Below, piece after piece: positions 6,673-14,676 of a stretch of 64,000 nt of DNA. The stretch spans positions 1 to 64,000 of the forward strand of contig CAJTNR010000012.1 of NCBI GenBank assembly GCA_910577635.1. The letters are read 5' to 3'. The position numbers were made by a program, and so were the translations under genes. The first letter of the stretch is position 1. Every line of letters begins with the position of its first letter. The DNA is from an uncultured Vampirovibrio sp. Lineage in GTDB: Bacteria > Cyanobacteriota > Vampirovibrionia > Gastranaerophilales > Gastranaerophilaceae. Under the pieces are notes generated by a model. That model was given only the letters and a program-made list of their open reading frames with translations, was not told the origin of the DNA and searched no databases.

Positions 6673-7944
6673 CTACAAATTTTTAATATAATTTGCAACT
6701 CCTTCACCCATTGACATACAACTTTTTTGAACACGAAGAGCGCTATGCGCTAAAAATTCAGCTCCTAGAATTTTCCCTATTACAAATAGATTTTTATAGT
6801 TAAAACTCATTAAAGACTCAATTGGAAGTTCATAAGACGCAGTTTTTTGAAGAATTGATGAATTTTTTTGTCCATTATGCACATCAATAGGATAATTTGC
6901 CCTTAAAACCGGGGTTTTAAAAGTTTTTGAACTTTTTAGATCAGATTCTTTGTAGATATAGCGGGTTTTAACTCTGTTTTGCTCTCGAACACCAGTTTGC
7001 ACTGCAATATTAGTTATAATAGCTTCTTCAAACCCGGGGAAGTATATCCTGGTAAAGTTAAAAAGACGATAAATTGCTTTTCTTGCTTTAATCAGCTCTA
7101 CTGAGGCTTTATAAGGATCATTTTTATACATGTTAATTCTAGGGCAATTAAAAGCAACTTGATTTTTAGTTTTTGCAATAGAAAAAATTTGAAAATATGA
7201 CCTGTCTATATCAAGCAAAACACCCTCTTCTACCCCTTTTTTAAGATATTTGTCTAATGCCCAAAGTTTATTAGTATCCCAGGTTGAAGCGGTTGTGAAA
7301 TGAAGTTCATTACAATTTAAATCGTTTCGATTGGTATTGGTAATATTCTCATCTTTATCAACAGCACATATAAAATCACAAAACTTTTCAATATCGACAT
7401 TTCCTAATATAAATCTCAAAGAACTCTGCTGGTATATACTTGAATCATTAATCAAATCACAATTAGCAAGAACAGAAAACTCAGCAGAGCCTGTAGCATC
7501 AACAAAATATTTACCTTTGATTGAAACGGTATTTAAATTAGAATTTAGAACAATTTTTTTTATACTGTCTTTATCGCATTCAACTTTATCAACTGTCGTT
7601 TCAAAAAGAATATCAATATTATCTTTAACTATAAAAGACGATAGAATGTCATCTAAAACAATTCTTAATACCACAGGATTAAACCAGCCGTCATTTTTGT
7701 CTTTATAAGTAGTTTGTGCATTAAATTTTTTTGCAGTTTCAACAAGCTTTCGATAGTATTCACAATTTAGATCATCAATACCGGATTTCATAACAGGAAC
7801 AACAAGCCCTCCTGTCATTAAACCGCCTAAAAAATTATTTTTTTCAACAAGTAAGGTTCTAAGTCCGTTTTTAGCGCAAATATAAGCGCAAGCACAACCA
7901 GAAGTCCCTCCACCGATTATTACAACATCATACTCTTTTTCCAT
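6673..7944 (-). CDS. FAD-dependent oxidoreductase (FAD_oxidored-type)
   Basis: The 423-residue protein starts with a Rossmann dinucleotide fold: GGGTSG at residues 11-16 followed by an acidic end (LLVEK) and FLGGLMTGG. A second nucleotide-contacting region (KYFVDATGSAEFS) and a C-terminal FAD segment (NLFVIGKILGAEF) complete the pattern of the PF12831-like group. The substrate cannot be told from sequence. The ATG has no Shine-Dalgarno, but a TTGCCG-17-TATAAT promoter ends 6 nt before it, which implies a leaderless message. Confidence 0.8.
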   Translation of the reverse strand: MEKEYDVVIIGGGTSGCACAYICAKNGLRTLLVEKNNFLGGLMTGGLVVPVMKSGIDDLNCEYYRKLVETAKKFNAQTTYKDKNDGWFNPVVLRIVLDDILSSFIVKDNIDILFETTVDKVECDKDSIKKIVLNSNLNTVSIKGKYFVDATGSAEFSVLANCDLINDSSIYQQSSLRFILGNVDIEKFCDFICAVDKDENITNTNRNDLNCNELHFTTASTWDTNKLWALDKYLKKGVEEGVLLDIDRSYFQIFSIAKTKNQVAFNCPRINMYKNDPYKASVELIKARKAIYRLFNFTRIYFPGFEEAIITNIAVQTGVREQNRVKTRYIYKESDLKSSKTFKTPVLRANYPIDVHNGQKNSSILQKTASYELPIESLMSFNYKNLFVIGKILGAEFLAHSALRVQKSCMSMGEGVANYIKNL

Positions 7945-7950
7945 ATTTAA

Positions 7951-7979
7951 ATTATAAGGTAAATTTATAAAACCGGCAA
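7951..7979 (-). promoter_or_regulatory. Sigma70-type promoter, predicted leaderless, for the FAD oxidoreductase
   Basis: On the minus strand TTGCCG (7974-7979) is followed by a 17-bp spacer and TATAAT (7951-7956). Six bases (TTAAAT) then separate the -10 box from the ATG. Normal -10 geometry puts the transcription start on the A of the start codon. Confidence 0.65.
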
Positions 7980-8241
7980 ATGATTTTTGTGTATGGAATA
8001 TAAATTGTTATAGTTGAATTTAATGCCTATTTTAATACTGTTCGATTGGTTGTGATAATGTATATTATGTACAAATTAATATTAAAATAAAAATATGTTA
8101 TATTAGTCTATTTAGTTTCGCTATAAATAATATTTCAAGTTTAAATAAGCACAATAATTAGACTCAGTCAAATTAAAACTTCTAATGAAAAATAACTTTT
8201 GTGCTGTTAATCTTGTAAACAAAATTAAGGGAGAATAAAAA
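7980..8241. other. Intergenic region upstream of the response regulator
   Basis: About 260 bases of very AT-rich DNA separate the divergent oxidoreductase and response regulator genes. I see no tRNA, no strong hairpin and no convincing promoter for the regulator. The last bases hold its ribosome binding site (AAGGGAGA). Confidence 0.5.
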
Positions 8242-8931
8242 ATGGAAAATACAATTTTAAATAAAAATACAGGAAAAATTAGATTAATACTTATAGATGA
8301 CCACAAACTCTTTCGCTGCGGCATTAAAAGCCTTTTTGAAAGCTCAGATAGAATCTGTGTTGTAGCAGAAGCTTCCAATGGCAAAGAAGGAATAAGTAAA
8401 ATCATAGCGCAAAACCCTGATGTTGTGCTATTGGATTTAGAACTTGGAGATATTAACGGGCTTGATTTAATAGAAAAAGTAACAAATCAAAAACCCGATG
8501 TCAAGTTTGTTATCCTAACTTCTCATCTTAATGAGCATGTTATCAATAAAGCAATGAAAATGGGAATTTATGGCTATATATTAAAAGATATTAATTCTGA
8601 ATTCTTGGATATGATTGTAAAATCTGTTTCAGCAGGAGCTATGTGGATTGATAAAAAAGTAGTCCAAATCCTTCGAGAACTAAACCCCAATGTAGTTCCC
8701 GCGACACAAGTGAGCAGGTCAAACTTTAAATCCACTCATGCAAACTTAACTGCAAGAGAATACGAAGTTTTAAAACTTGTTGTAGATGGAAAATCCAATC
8801 AACAAATAGCAATGGAGCTAAATATTTCAGAACACACATCCAAAGCCCATGTTTGCAATATTATTCAAAAATTAGTAGTAGATGATAGAACGCAAGCTGC
8901 AGTTAAAGCTATACGTGAAGGAATTGTTTAG
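8242..8931 (+). CDS. NarL/FixJ-type response regulator (orphan)
   Basis: The 229-residue protein has a receiver domain (about 13-130) with acidic pair Asp19-Asp20, phosphoacceptor Asp65 (VVLLDLE) and a conserved Lys in YGYILKDI. A LuxR-type helix-turn-helix follows (about 165-225; LTAREYEVLKLVVDGKSN, then QQIAMELNISEHTSKAHV). It would bind DNA when phosphorylated. No histidine kinase is adjacent, so the partner is elsewhere. An AAGGGAGA site precedes the ATG. The rhodanese gene lies about 100 bases downstream. Confidence 0.93.
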   Translation: MENTILNKNTGKIRLILIDDHKLFRCGIKSLFESSDRICVVAEASNGKEGISKIIAQNPDVVLLDLELGDINGLDLIEKVTNQKPDVKFVILTSHLNEHVINKAMKMGIYGYILKDINSEFLDMIVKSVSAGAMWIDKKVVQILRELNPNVVPATQVSRSNFKSTHANLTAREYEVLKLVVDGKSNQQIAMELNISEHTSKAHVCNIIQKLVVDDRTQAAVKAIREGIV

Positions 8932-9029
8932 AATTTTATCAATACCACTCGATAAGATATAAATAAATCCTAAAGCTTAGAATATTATAATTACCAATCG
9001 AATAGACGTATTTTTATAGGAGAAAACCA

Positions 9030-9428
9030 ATGAAAGAAAAAATTACAAAAGATACTAAAAAAGCACGCGATTTCTTTTTAGAAAAAATTTCTTTTCTAAC
9101 AGGACCCTTTGAGTTAAAAGAAAAAATTCAAAATGATATTGAAGATATTAATATTATTGATGTTAGGCGCTATGAAGACTACATTGAAGGTCATATTCCT
9201 TTTGCAATACACGTGCCTTTTGACAGCTTAGAAGAACACTTGGTAATGTTTGAAAAAGACAAAGTTAATATTGTTTATTGCTACAGTGCATACTGCAAAC
9301 TAGGCGCAAAAGCTGCTTATATGATAGCAGATAAAGGTTATCCTGTAATGCTTTTAGAAGGCGGATATCTAACCTGGCAAAAACTAGGTTATGATTGTAT
9401 TAAAACCAGCGGCGACACAGATAATTAA
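9030..9428 (+). CDS. Single-domain rhodanese-like protein
   Basis: The 132-residue protein is one rhodanese domain (about 35-127): IIDVRRYEDYIEGHIPFA, then an active-site loop with Cys84 in VYCYSAYCKLGAKAA, then LLEGGYLTW. A second Cys (Cys89) sits in the same loop. Rhodaneses carry sulfane sulfur on the catalytic Cys; the acceptor is unknown here. An extra 30 or so N-terminal residues precede the domain. An AGGAG site lies before the ATG, and a plus-strand terminator follows at 9483. Confidence 0.88.
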   Translation: MKEKITKDTKKARDFFLEKISFLTGPFELKEKIQNDIEDINIIDVRRYEDYIEGHIPFAIHVPFDSLEEHLVMFEKDKVNIVYCYSAYCKLGAKAAYMIADKGYPVMLLEGGYLTWQKLGYDCIKTSGDTDN

Positions 9429-9430
9429 TA

Positions 9431-9452
9431 AAAAAAAGCCCCATTAGGGGCT
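9431..9452 (-). terminator. Rho-independent terminator, minus strand, downstream of rex
   Basis: AGCCCC (9437-9442) and GGGGCT (9447-9452) form a GC-rich 6-bp stem with a 4-nt loop. Reading the minus strand, seven T follow directly (9431-9437). It lies about 145 nt past the rex stop codon. Confidence 0.75.
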
Positions 9453-9482
9453 AAGATTTACTAACGATACAAGCTTATTTTG

Positions 9483-9526
9483 AAACCGAATTTCAGATAA
9501 ACTCTTGATTCGGTTTTTTTCTTTTT
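9483..9526 (+). terminator. Rho-independent terminator, plus strand, downstream of the rhodanese
   Basis: AAACCGAAT (9483-9491) pairs perfectly with ATTCGGTTT (9508-9516) across a 16-nt loop, followed by a T-rich run to 9526. Confidence 0.7.
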
Positions 9527-9596
9527 AACTAGCATGTTTATATTATTATAAAAAGACATATTTACAAGAGTTTGTAACGAAATATTGAGCAAAAGC

Positions 9597-10217
9597 CTAT
9601 TTTATTGAAATTGCGCAAAATTGCAAAAAACTACCAATTAAGTTTTCATGCCAGACTTTAACATCATCTTTTACACTAAGAATAGTAGGCGCAAAATTCC
9701 AAATATACTTAATACCGCACTCAGTAATATAGCAGGCAACTTCTTGAGCAACTTTATTGGGGGTTGTAAGAATTGCAATTTCAACATTGGACTCTATGAT
9801 TTTTTCTCTTAAAAGTTTTAAGTCGTAAATCTTTTTCCCATCTATATCTTTACCGATTTTGTCACTGTCAACATCAAAAAGAGCAAGGATTTCAAGTCCA
9901 AATTCAGAAAATTTAGAATATTTAGACAAAGCAATACCCAGATTACCCGCCCCTATAACATAAGCTCTTTTTTTAATTTTATAGTCAAGGACTTCTTCAA
10001 TTATTGTCTTAAGTTCTTCTACAGTGTATCCAACCTTGCATTTACCCTTGCAATTAATGCTTTTAACGTCTTTTCTAACTTGAGTCTCATCAATCTTCAA
10101 AAGAATTGATATTTGAGAAGAAGTTATATTCTTAATACCTTTTTTTGCATAATCGCGAAGAATTGTATGATACTGGGTTAATCTGTTTATTGCTCTTTGC
10201 GTTAAGGAACTTTTCAT
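9597..10217 (-). CDS. rex: Redox-sensing transcriptional repressor Rex
   Basis: Rex senses the NADH/NAD+ ratio and represses fermentation and respiration genes when NADH is low. The 206-residue protein has the winged-helix N-terminal domain (about 1-75; SSQISILLKIDETQVRKD, then NCKGKCKVGY) and a Rossmann domain with GAGNLG (about 90-95) and an acidic end (LALFDVD). The C-terminal helix used for domain swapping is present. It lies just downstream of adhE, a classic Rex target in other bacteria, but a terminator separates them. Confidence 0.95.
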   Translation of the reverse strand: MKSSLTQRAINRLTQYHTILRDYAKKGIKNITSSQISILLKIDETQVRKDVKSINCKGKCKVGYTVEELKTIIEEVLDYKIKKRAYVIGAGNLGIALSKYSKFSEFGLEILALFDVDSDKIGKDIDGKKIYDLKLLREKIIESNVEIAILTTPNKVAQEVACYITECGIKYIWNFAPTILSVKDDVKVWHENLIGSFLQFCAISIK

Positions 10218-10230
10218 TTTTTAAACCTTT

Positions 10231-10266
10231 AAAAAAACAAGGCTCAATGTTAAATCAAGCCTTGTT
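10231..10266 (-). terminator. Rho-independent terminator between adhE and rex
   Basis: AACAAGGCT (10236-10244) and AGCCTTGTT (10258-10266) form a 9-bp stem with a 13-nt loop. On the minus strand a run of seven T follows (10231-10237). It should end or attenuate adhE transcripts before rex. Confidence 0.8.
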
Positions 10267-10283
10267 TTGAACTTTAATATTGA

Positions 10284-12908
10284 CTATACATTACCGTTAA
10301 AAGCATCAATATATAGTTGTTTCATATCTTCCATTATAGGATAAACAGGGTTAGCTCCTGTGCATTGATCATCAAATGCCAATTCAACCATTTCATCCAG
10401 CTTAGCATAGAAGTCTTCTTCGCTTACTCCGAAGTCTTTAATTGAATTAGGAAGATTGATATCTTTCATTAGTTTATCAATTGCATTGATTAAAAGCTGA
10501 GTTTTTTCTTCGTTTGTAGAACCGCCCAGTTTTAGCTCATCTGCAATTTGAGCATATCTTTCAATAGCGCAAGGGTATTTATATTGTGGGAAAGTTGCTT
10601 GTTTTTTAGGACAATCAGTGGCATTATACTTGATTACCTGTCTTATTAACAAAGCATTTGCAACCCCATGGGGCACATGGAACATTGCACCCAGTTTATG
10701 AGCCATTGAATGGCATAATCCTAAGAAAGAGTTAGCAAATGCCATACCTGCAATTGTTGCAGCATAGTGCATTTTTTCTCTTGCAACAGGATCATTAGCT
10801 CCTTGATCATATGAGCGTTTTAAGTATTTAAATACTAATTTACAAGCTTCCAGTGCATTGGAATTAGTGAAATTAGTAGCCATACAAGAAACATAAGCTT
10901 CAACAGCATGAACTAAAGCATCAATCCCGGAAGCACTTGTTAGACCTTTAGGCATTCCATCTACAAAGTTAGGATCAACAATAGCCATTGAAGGAGTTAG
11001 AGCATAATCAGCAATTGCATACTTAACTCCACAGGTATCATCTGTAATAATAGCAAAAGGAGTAACTTCAGATCCTGTTCCAGATGTAGTCGGAATTGAA
11101 ACCATTAGAGCTTTTTTACCTAATTCAGGCAGCTGACAAATTCTTTTTCTAATGTCCATAAATCTCATTGAAATATCAGAAAAATCAGTATCCGGCTGTT
11201 CATATTTTAACCAAAGAATTTTAGCAGCATCCATAGGAGATCCGCCGCCCAATGCAATAATTACATCTGGTTCAAAAGGTTTCATAATTGCATATGCTTC
11301 ATTGATTGTAGTTAAAGTAGGATCAGGTTTAACATCGAAGAATACTTCATGGTCAATTCCAATCTCATCTAAAACTTTAATAATACTATCAGCAGCACCG
11401 GAGTTGAATAAGAATCTATCAGTTACGATAAATGCTTTTTTTCTTCCTTCTAATTCACGCAAAGCTAAATCAGTAGCACCACGTTTAAAATAAACTTTTT
11501 GAGGAACCTTAAACCAAAGCATGTTTTCTCTCCTTTCAGCAACTCTCTTGTAGTTTAGAAGGTGTTTAACAGTAACATTTTCAGATACTGAATTCTTACC
11601 CCAGGAACCGCATCCTAGTGTTAAAGATGGGTCTAGTTTGAAGTTATAAAGATCACCAATACCGCCCTGGCTTGAAGGCTGGTTAATTAATACCCTGCAA
11701 GAAGGCATTTTCTTAGCATAATTTTCAATTCTGTCATTTTTTCTATCATCTGTATATAAAACAGAAGTATGACCAGCACCACCGCGAGACACCAGATAAT
11801 AAGCCTTATCTGCAGCATCATCGAAGCTATCAGCTTTATACATAGCAAGAATTGGAGATAATTTTTCTCTTGAGAACGGGTCTGCCCAATCAACAACAGT
11901 TCTTTGAGCAATTAAAACTTTAGTATTCTCAGGAACATCAAATCCTGCCAATTTAGCAATTGTATAAGCACTCTGTCCAACAATTTGCGGATGAGCAGTA
12001 CCTCTTTGAGGATCAATAAAAGGAAGATCAACAAGCTTTTGCATTTGTGCATCATTCAATAAGTAAGCACCTCTATATTCAAATTCTTTTTTAACTTCCT
12101 CATAAACACTATCAACAATAATAACTGATTGTTCAGAAGCACAAATCATACCATTATCAAAAGTTTTGGACATTAAAACAGATGATACAGCCATTTTAAT
12201 ATCAGCTGTTTCATCAATAACTACAGCAGTATTACCAGGTCCAACACCCAAAGCAGGATTTCCTGATGAATATGCAGCTCCAACCATACCCGGACCGCCA
12301 GTAGCTAGAATGCAGGAAATTTTCTTGTGTTTCATTAACTGGCCAGATAGTTCAATTGAAGGAACGTCAATCCAGCCGATAATATCTTTAGGAGCACCAG
12401 CTTTAATTGCAGCTTCAAGAACAATTCTAGCTGCTTCAATAGTTGATTTTTTAGCTCTTGGGTGAGGTGAGAAAATAATTCCGTTTCTTGTTTTAAGAGA
12501 GATTAATGATTTAAAAATAGCAGTTGAAGTAGGATTAGTTGTAGGAACAATACCTGCTAAGATTCCTAACGGTTCTGCCACCACTCTAATACCGTTTGCT
12601 TTATCTTCTTCAATTACGCCGCAAGTCTTAACATTTTTATGTTTATTGTAAACATATTCAGCAGCATAGTGGTTTTTCATAATTTTATCTTCAATTACAC
12701 CCATTCCCGTTTCATCATGAGCCATTCTGGCTAAAGGAATACGAGCCTTATCTGCAGCTGTTGCAGCAGCTTTAAAAATTTTGTCTACTTGTTCTTGTGA
12801 AAAAGTAGCAAATTCTTTTTGCGCAGCAGCAACTCTGTCGATAAGATTTTCCAACTGTTCGGCAGTTTCAACCAAACCTGTTGTTTTCTTTTCTTCGGTA
12901 GTTGTCAT
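10284..12908 (-). CDS. adhE: Bifunctional acetaldehyde-CoA/alcohol dehydrogenase
   Basis: AdhE reduces acetyl-CoA to acetaldehyde and then ethanol with two NADH, regenerating NAD+ in fermentation. The 874-residue protein has an N-terminal CoA-acylating aldehyde dehydrogenase (about 1-440, catalytic Cys256 in DNGMICASEQ) and a C-terminal iron-dependent alcohol dehydrogenase (about 455-870) with the GGGSPMDAAK NAD site and metal-ligand His residues in HSMAHKLGAMFHVPHG. Both halves are intact. It has an AAGGAGAA ribosome site, its own near-consensus promoter, and rex next to it, so redox control by Rex is likely. Confidence 0.97.
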   Translation of the reverse strand: MTTTEEKKTTGLVETAEQLENLIDRVAAAQKEFATFSQEQVDKIFKAAATAADKARIPLARMAHDETGMGVIEDKIMKNHYAAEYVYNKHKNVKTCGVIEEDKANGIRVVAEPLGILAGIVPTTNPTSTAIFKSLISLKTRNGIIFSPHPRAKKSTIEAARIVLEAAIKAGAPKDIIGWIDVPSIELSGQLMKHKKISCILATGGPGMVGAAYSSGNPALGVGPGNTAVVIDETADIKMAVSSVLMSKTFDNGMICASEQSVIIVDSVYEEVKKEFEYRGAYLLNDAQMQKLVDLPFIDPQRGTAHPQIVGQSAYTIAKLAGFDVPENTKVLIAQRTVVDWADPFSREKLSPILAMYKADSFDDAADKAYYLVSRGGAGHTSVLYTDDRKNDRIENYAKKMPSCRVLINQPSSQGGIGDLYNFKLDPSLTLGCGSWGKNSVSENVTVKHLLNYKRVAERRENMLWFKVPQKVYFKRGATDLALRELEGRKKAFIVTDRFLFNSGAADSIIKVLDEIGIDHEVFFDVKPDPTLTTINEAYAIMKPFEPDVIIALGGGSPMDAAKILWLKYEQPDTDFSDISMRFMDIRKRICQLPELGKKALMVSIPTTSGTGSEVTPFAIITDDTCGVKYAIADYALTPSMAIVDPNFVDGMPKGLTSASGIDALVHAVEAYVSCMATNFTNSNALEACKLVFKYLKRSYDQGANDPVAREKMHYAATIAGMAFANSFLGLCHSMAHKLGAMFHVPHGVANALLIRQVIKYNATDCPKKQATFPQYKYPCAIERYAQIADELKLGGSTNEEKTQLLINAIDKLMKDINLPNSIKDFGVSEEDFYAKLDEMVELAFDDQCTGANPVYPIMEDMKQLYIDAFNGNV

Positions 12909-12946
12909 TTTTTATTCTCCTTTTCGTGAAAAAAATCTCTATTTAA

Positions 12947-12975
12947 ATTTTACTACACTAAAAAAAGAATGTCAA
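12947..12975 (-). promoter_or_regulatory. Sigma70-type promoter of adhE
   Basis: On the minus strand a perfect TTGACA (12970-12975) is followed by a 17-bp spacer and TAAAAT (12947-12952), 38 nt before the adhE ATG. I could not find a clear palindromic Rex operator here. Confidence 0.75.
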
Positions 12976-13066
12976 CAATACACTTAATATTTTTACATTT
13001 TTTTGTTTATTTGCGCAAAAAAAATTATTTTTATGTTTTATTATATATAAAAGTGGAAGGTTATTT

Positions 13067-13606
13067 ATGAACGAAATTACTCCTGGGGAAAATTTTAAAC
13101 AAAAAATATCAAACTCGCCAAACCTTGCGCTAGGTGCTGCTACTGCTGCACTTGGAACAGCTTTTGGAGTTGGAAAAACGTTTTCAGTTAGAAAAAAATA
13201 TAAAAAAATAGCTCAATTAAATCAAGATGCTTTTGAGGGCGCTAAAATCCCGAGAAGTTTGAAAAAATATAATAATTATACAAAAGTTACTACAATTGCT
13301 GATTATATTTCAAAACAACAATTCAAAAAACTGCCCGCAAGAATCTTGGGATTCACAGGGGTTTTTGCTGCTGTTGTTATAGGAGCTAAAGTTTATTATA
13401 ACCAGCATAAAGAACAGATTCAGGGGTTTTTTGATAAATTCAGAAAAAATAAACCCACTAAAGAACAAGTTGAACAAAAAGAACAAATTCAAGCAGCTCA
13501 AAGTGAAAAAATCGAGCAGCCTGCTGTAGAAAAACAGGCTCCAATAGAGCTTAAAACACCTGAGCAGGCAGCAAAAATTGTATCTAACGTTATGAATACC
13601 CGCTAA
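13067..13606 (+). CDS. Two-helix membrane protein, function unknown
   Basis: This 179-residue protein is not recognised. It has two small-residue-rich hydrophobic segments, at about 20-37 (LALGAATAALGTAFGVG) and 93-110 (ILGFTGVFAAVVIGAKV). Between them is a basic region, and the C-terminal 65 residues are charged, rich in Gln, Glu and Lys and probably unstructured. A GGAAGG site precedes the ATG. It starts a run of three plus-strand genes of unknown role between adhE and nadC. Small hydrophobic-hairpin proteins of this style also occur at 34863. Confidence 0.65.
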   Translation: MNEITPGENFKQKISNSPNLALGAATAALGTAFGVGKTFSVRKKYKKIAQLNQDAFEGAKIPRSLKKYNNYTKVTTIADYISKQQFKKLPARILGFTGVFAAVVIGAKVYYNQHKEQIQGFFDKFRKNKPTKEQVEQKEQIQAAQSEKIEQPAVEKQAPIELKTPEQAAKIVSNVMNTR

Positions 13607-13649
13607 GTAATTCTTGTCAAATTCTATATAATATTGTATTTTTAAATTA

Positions 13650-14618
13650 ATGAAATTCAAAAAAATTCCAAAAGAATATTATACAAGAATTCTAGACATA
13701 TTAACTCGTTTTGAGCCTGCCTGTATCCGCTATAAACGTGTTTTTGATGATATAATAAATAAATTTTCACTTGATGATAAGATTAAAAATTTATCTGACA
13801 ATCAAAAGCTTTATCTTGTGGAGGAAATTTTCAACAATTCTTTTAATTCTAATGATTTTGATTCTTATCTCCACAATCTTTTGTTTGAACTTGAGGATAA
13901 ATACTTTTTTTATAATGAAGAATCTTATCAATACCTATCGATTAGACTTAATCTTTCTCAAATGATCAAAGAAGTTGAAATCAGCAATAAAACTCCAAAA
14001 AACGTTATCTGGCTAAAAGAAGTTTATAAAAACCGCGAAGATATTACAAAACTAAGACAAAACAAGGGACTAGGCTATCCTATTGAAAAAATAATCCTTT
14101 GCGAAGGGCAGACCGAGTTTGTATTATTAGAAACCATATTCAAACTCTACAATATTGATTTTAACAAACTAGGCTGCAGGATAATTCCTGCCGGAGGGAA
14201 GAATCAGGTTGCAAGGAAGTATTATTCGATGATTGAATACACTAAACTTCCCTTTTTTATTCTTCTTGATAAAGACGCATACCAAACAGCACAATTGATC
14301 GCTCCGAAGCTTCGATCTAATGATAAGCTCTATCTTATTCAAAGCGGTGAATTTGAAGACTTAATTCCATCTTTAATACTGTATAAAACAATTAATTATA
14401 TCCATAAAAATGAGCAAAATTGTGCTATAGAGGACTTTTTAATCAACGGTTCGATGGTTGAATCTTTGGAGAATATTTATAGAAAATATGGTTATGGAGA
14501 ATTTAAAAAAGCTCAATTTGCACTCTGGCTAAAGGAATACATTGATAAGTTCTGCACTAAAGAAGATTTTCTAAGCTCTGAAATTGTTAAGATAATTTTA
14601 CAATTAACAAAAAAATAG
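13650..14618 (+). CDS. Stand-alone OLD-like TOPRIM domain protein
   Basis: The 322-residue protein has a TOPRIM fold from about residue 145: the acidic motif EGQTE (Glu152-Glu156), an IIPAGGKNQV strand-turn, and the DxD motif as LLDKDA (Asp207, Asp209), then SGEFEDLIPS. This arrangement matches the nuclease half of OLD-family proteins, where these acidic residues bind Mg2+. The usual ABC-type ATPase half is absent; the first 140 residues are a helical region I do not recognise. No partner ATPase is adjacent. It may be a nuclease or nucleotidyl-transfer enzyme. Confidence 0.65.
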   Translation: MKFKKIPKEYYTRILDILTRFEPACIRYKRVFDDIINKFSLDDKIKNLSDNQKLYLVEEIFNNSFNSNDFDSYLHNLLFELEDKYFFYNEESYQYLSIRLNLSQMIKEVEISNKTPKNVIWLKEVYKNREDITKLRQNKGLGYPIEKIILCEGQTEFVLLETIFKLYNIDFNKLGCRIIPAGGKNQVARKYYSMIEYTKLPFFILLDKDAYQTAQLIAPKLRSNDKLYLIQSGEFEDLIPSLILYKTINYIHKNEQNCAIEDFLINGSMVESLENIYRKYGYGEFKKAQFALWLKEYIDKFCTKEDFLSSEIVKIILQLTKK

Positions 14619-14676
14619 CAATATTTAAACAAAAGTTTTCTTTATATTATTAACACGTTATAGGAGAGTAAATAAT

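Noticed and set aside
8101..8241. Riboswitch upstream of the response regulator
   Set aside because: The leader is AT-rich with no stable nested stems and no terminator-antiterminator pair.
12981..13025. Possible Rex operator (TTGTTTATTTGCGCAA region)
   Set aside because: The two halves match each other poorly and it lies upstream of the -35 box; not convincing as a Rex site.
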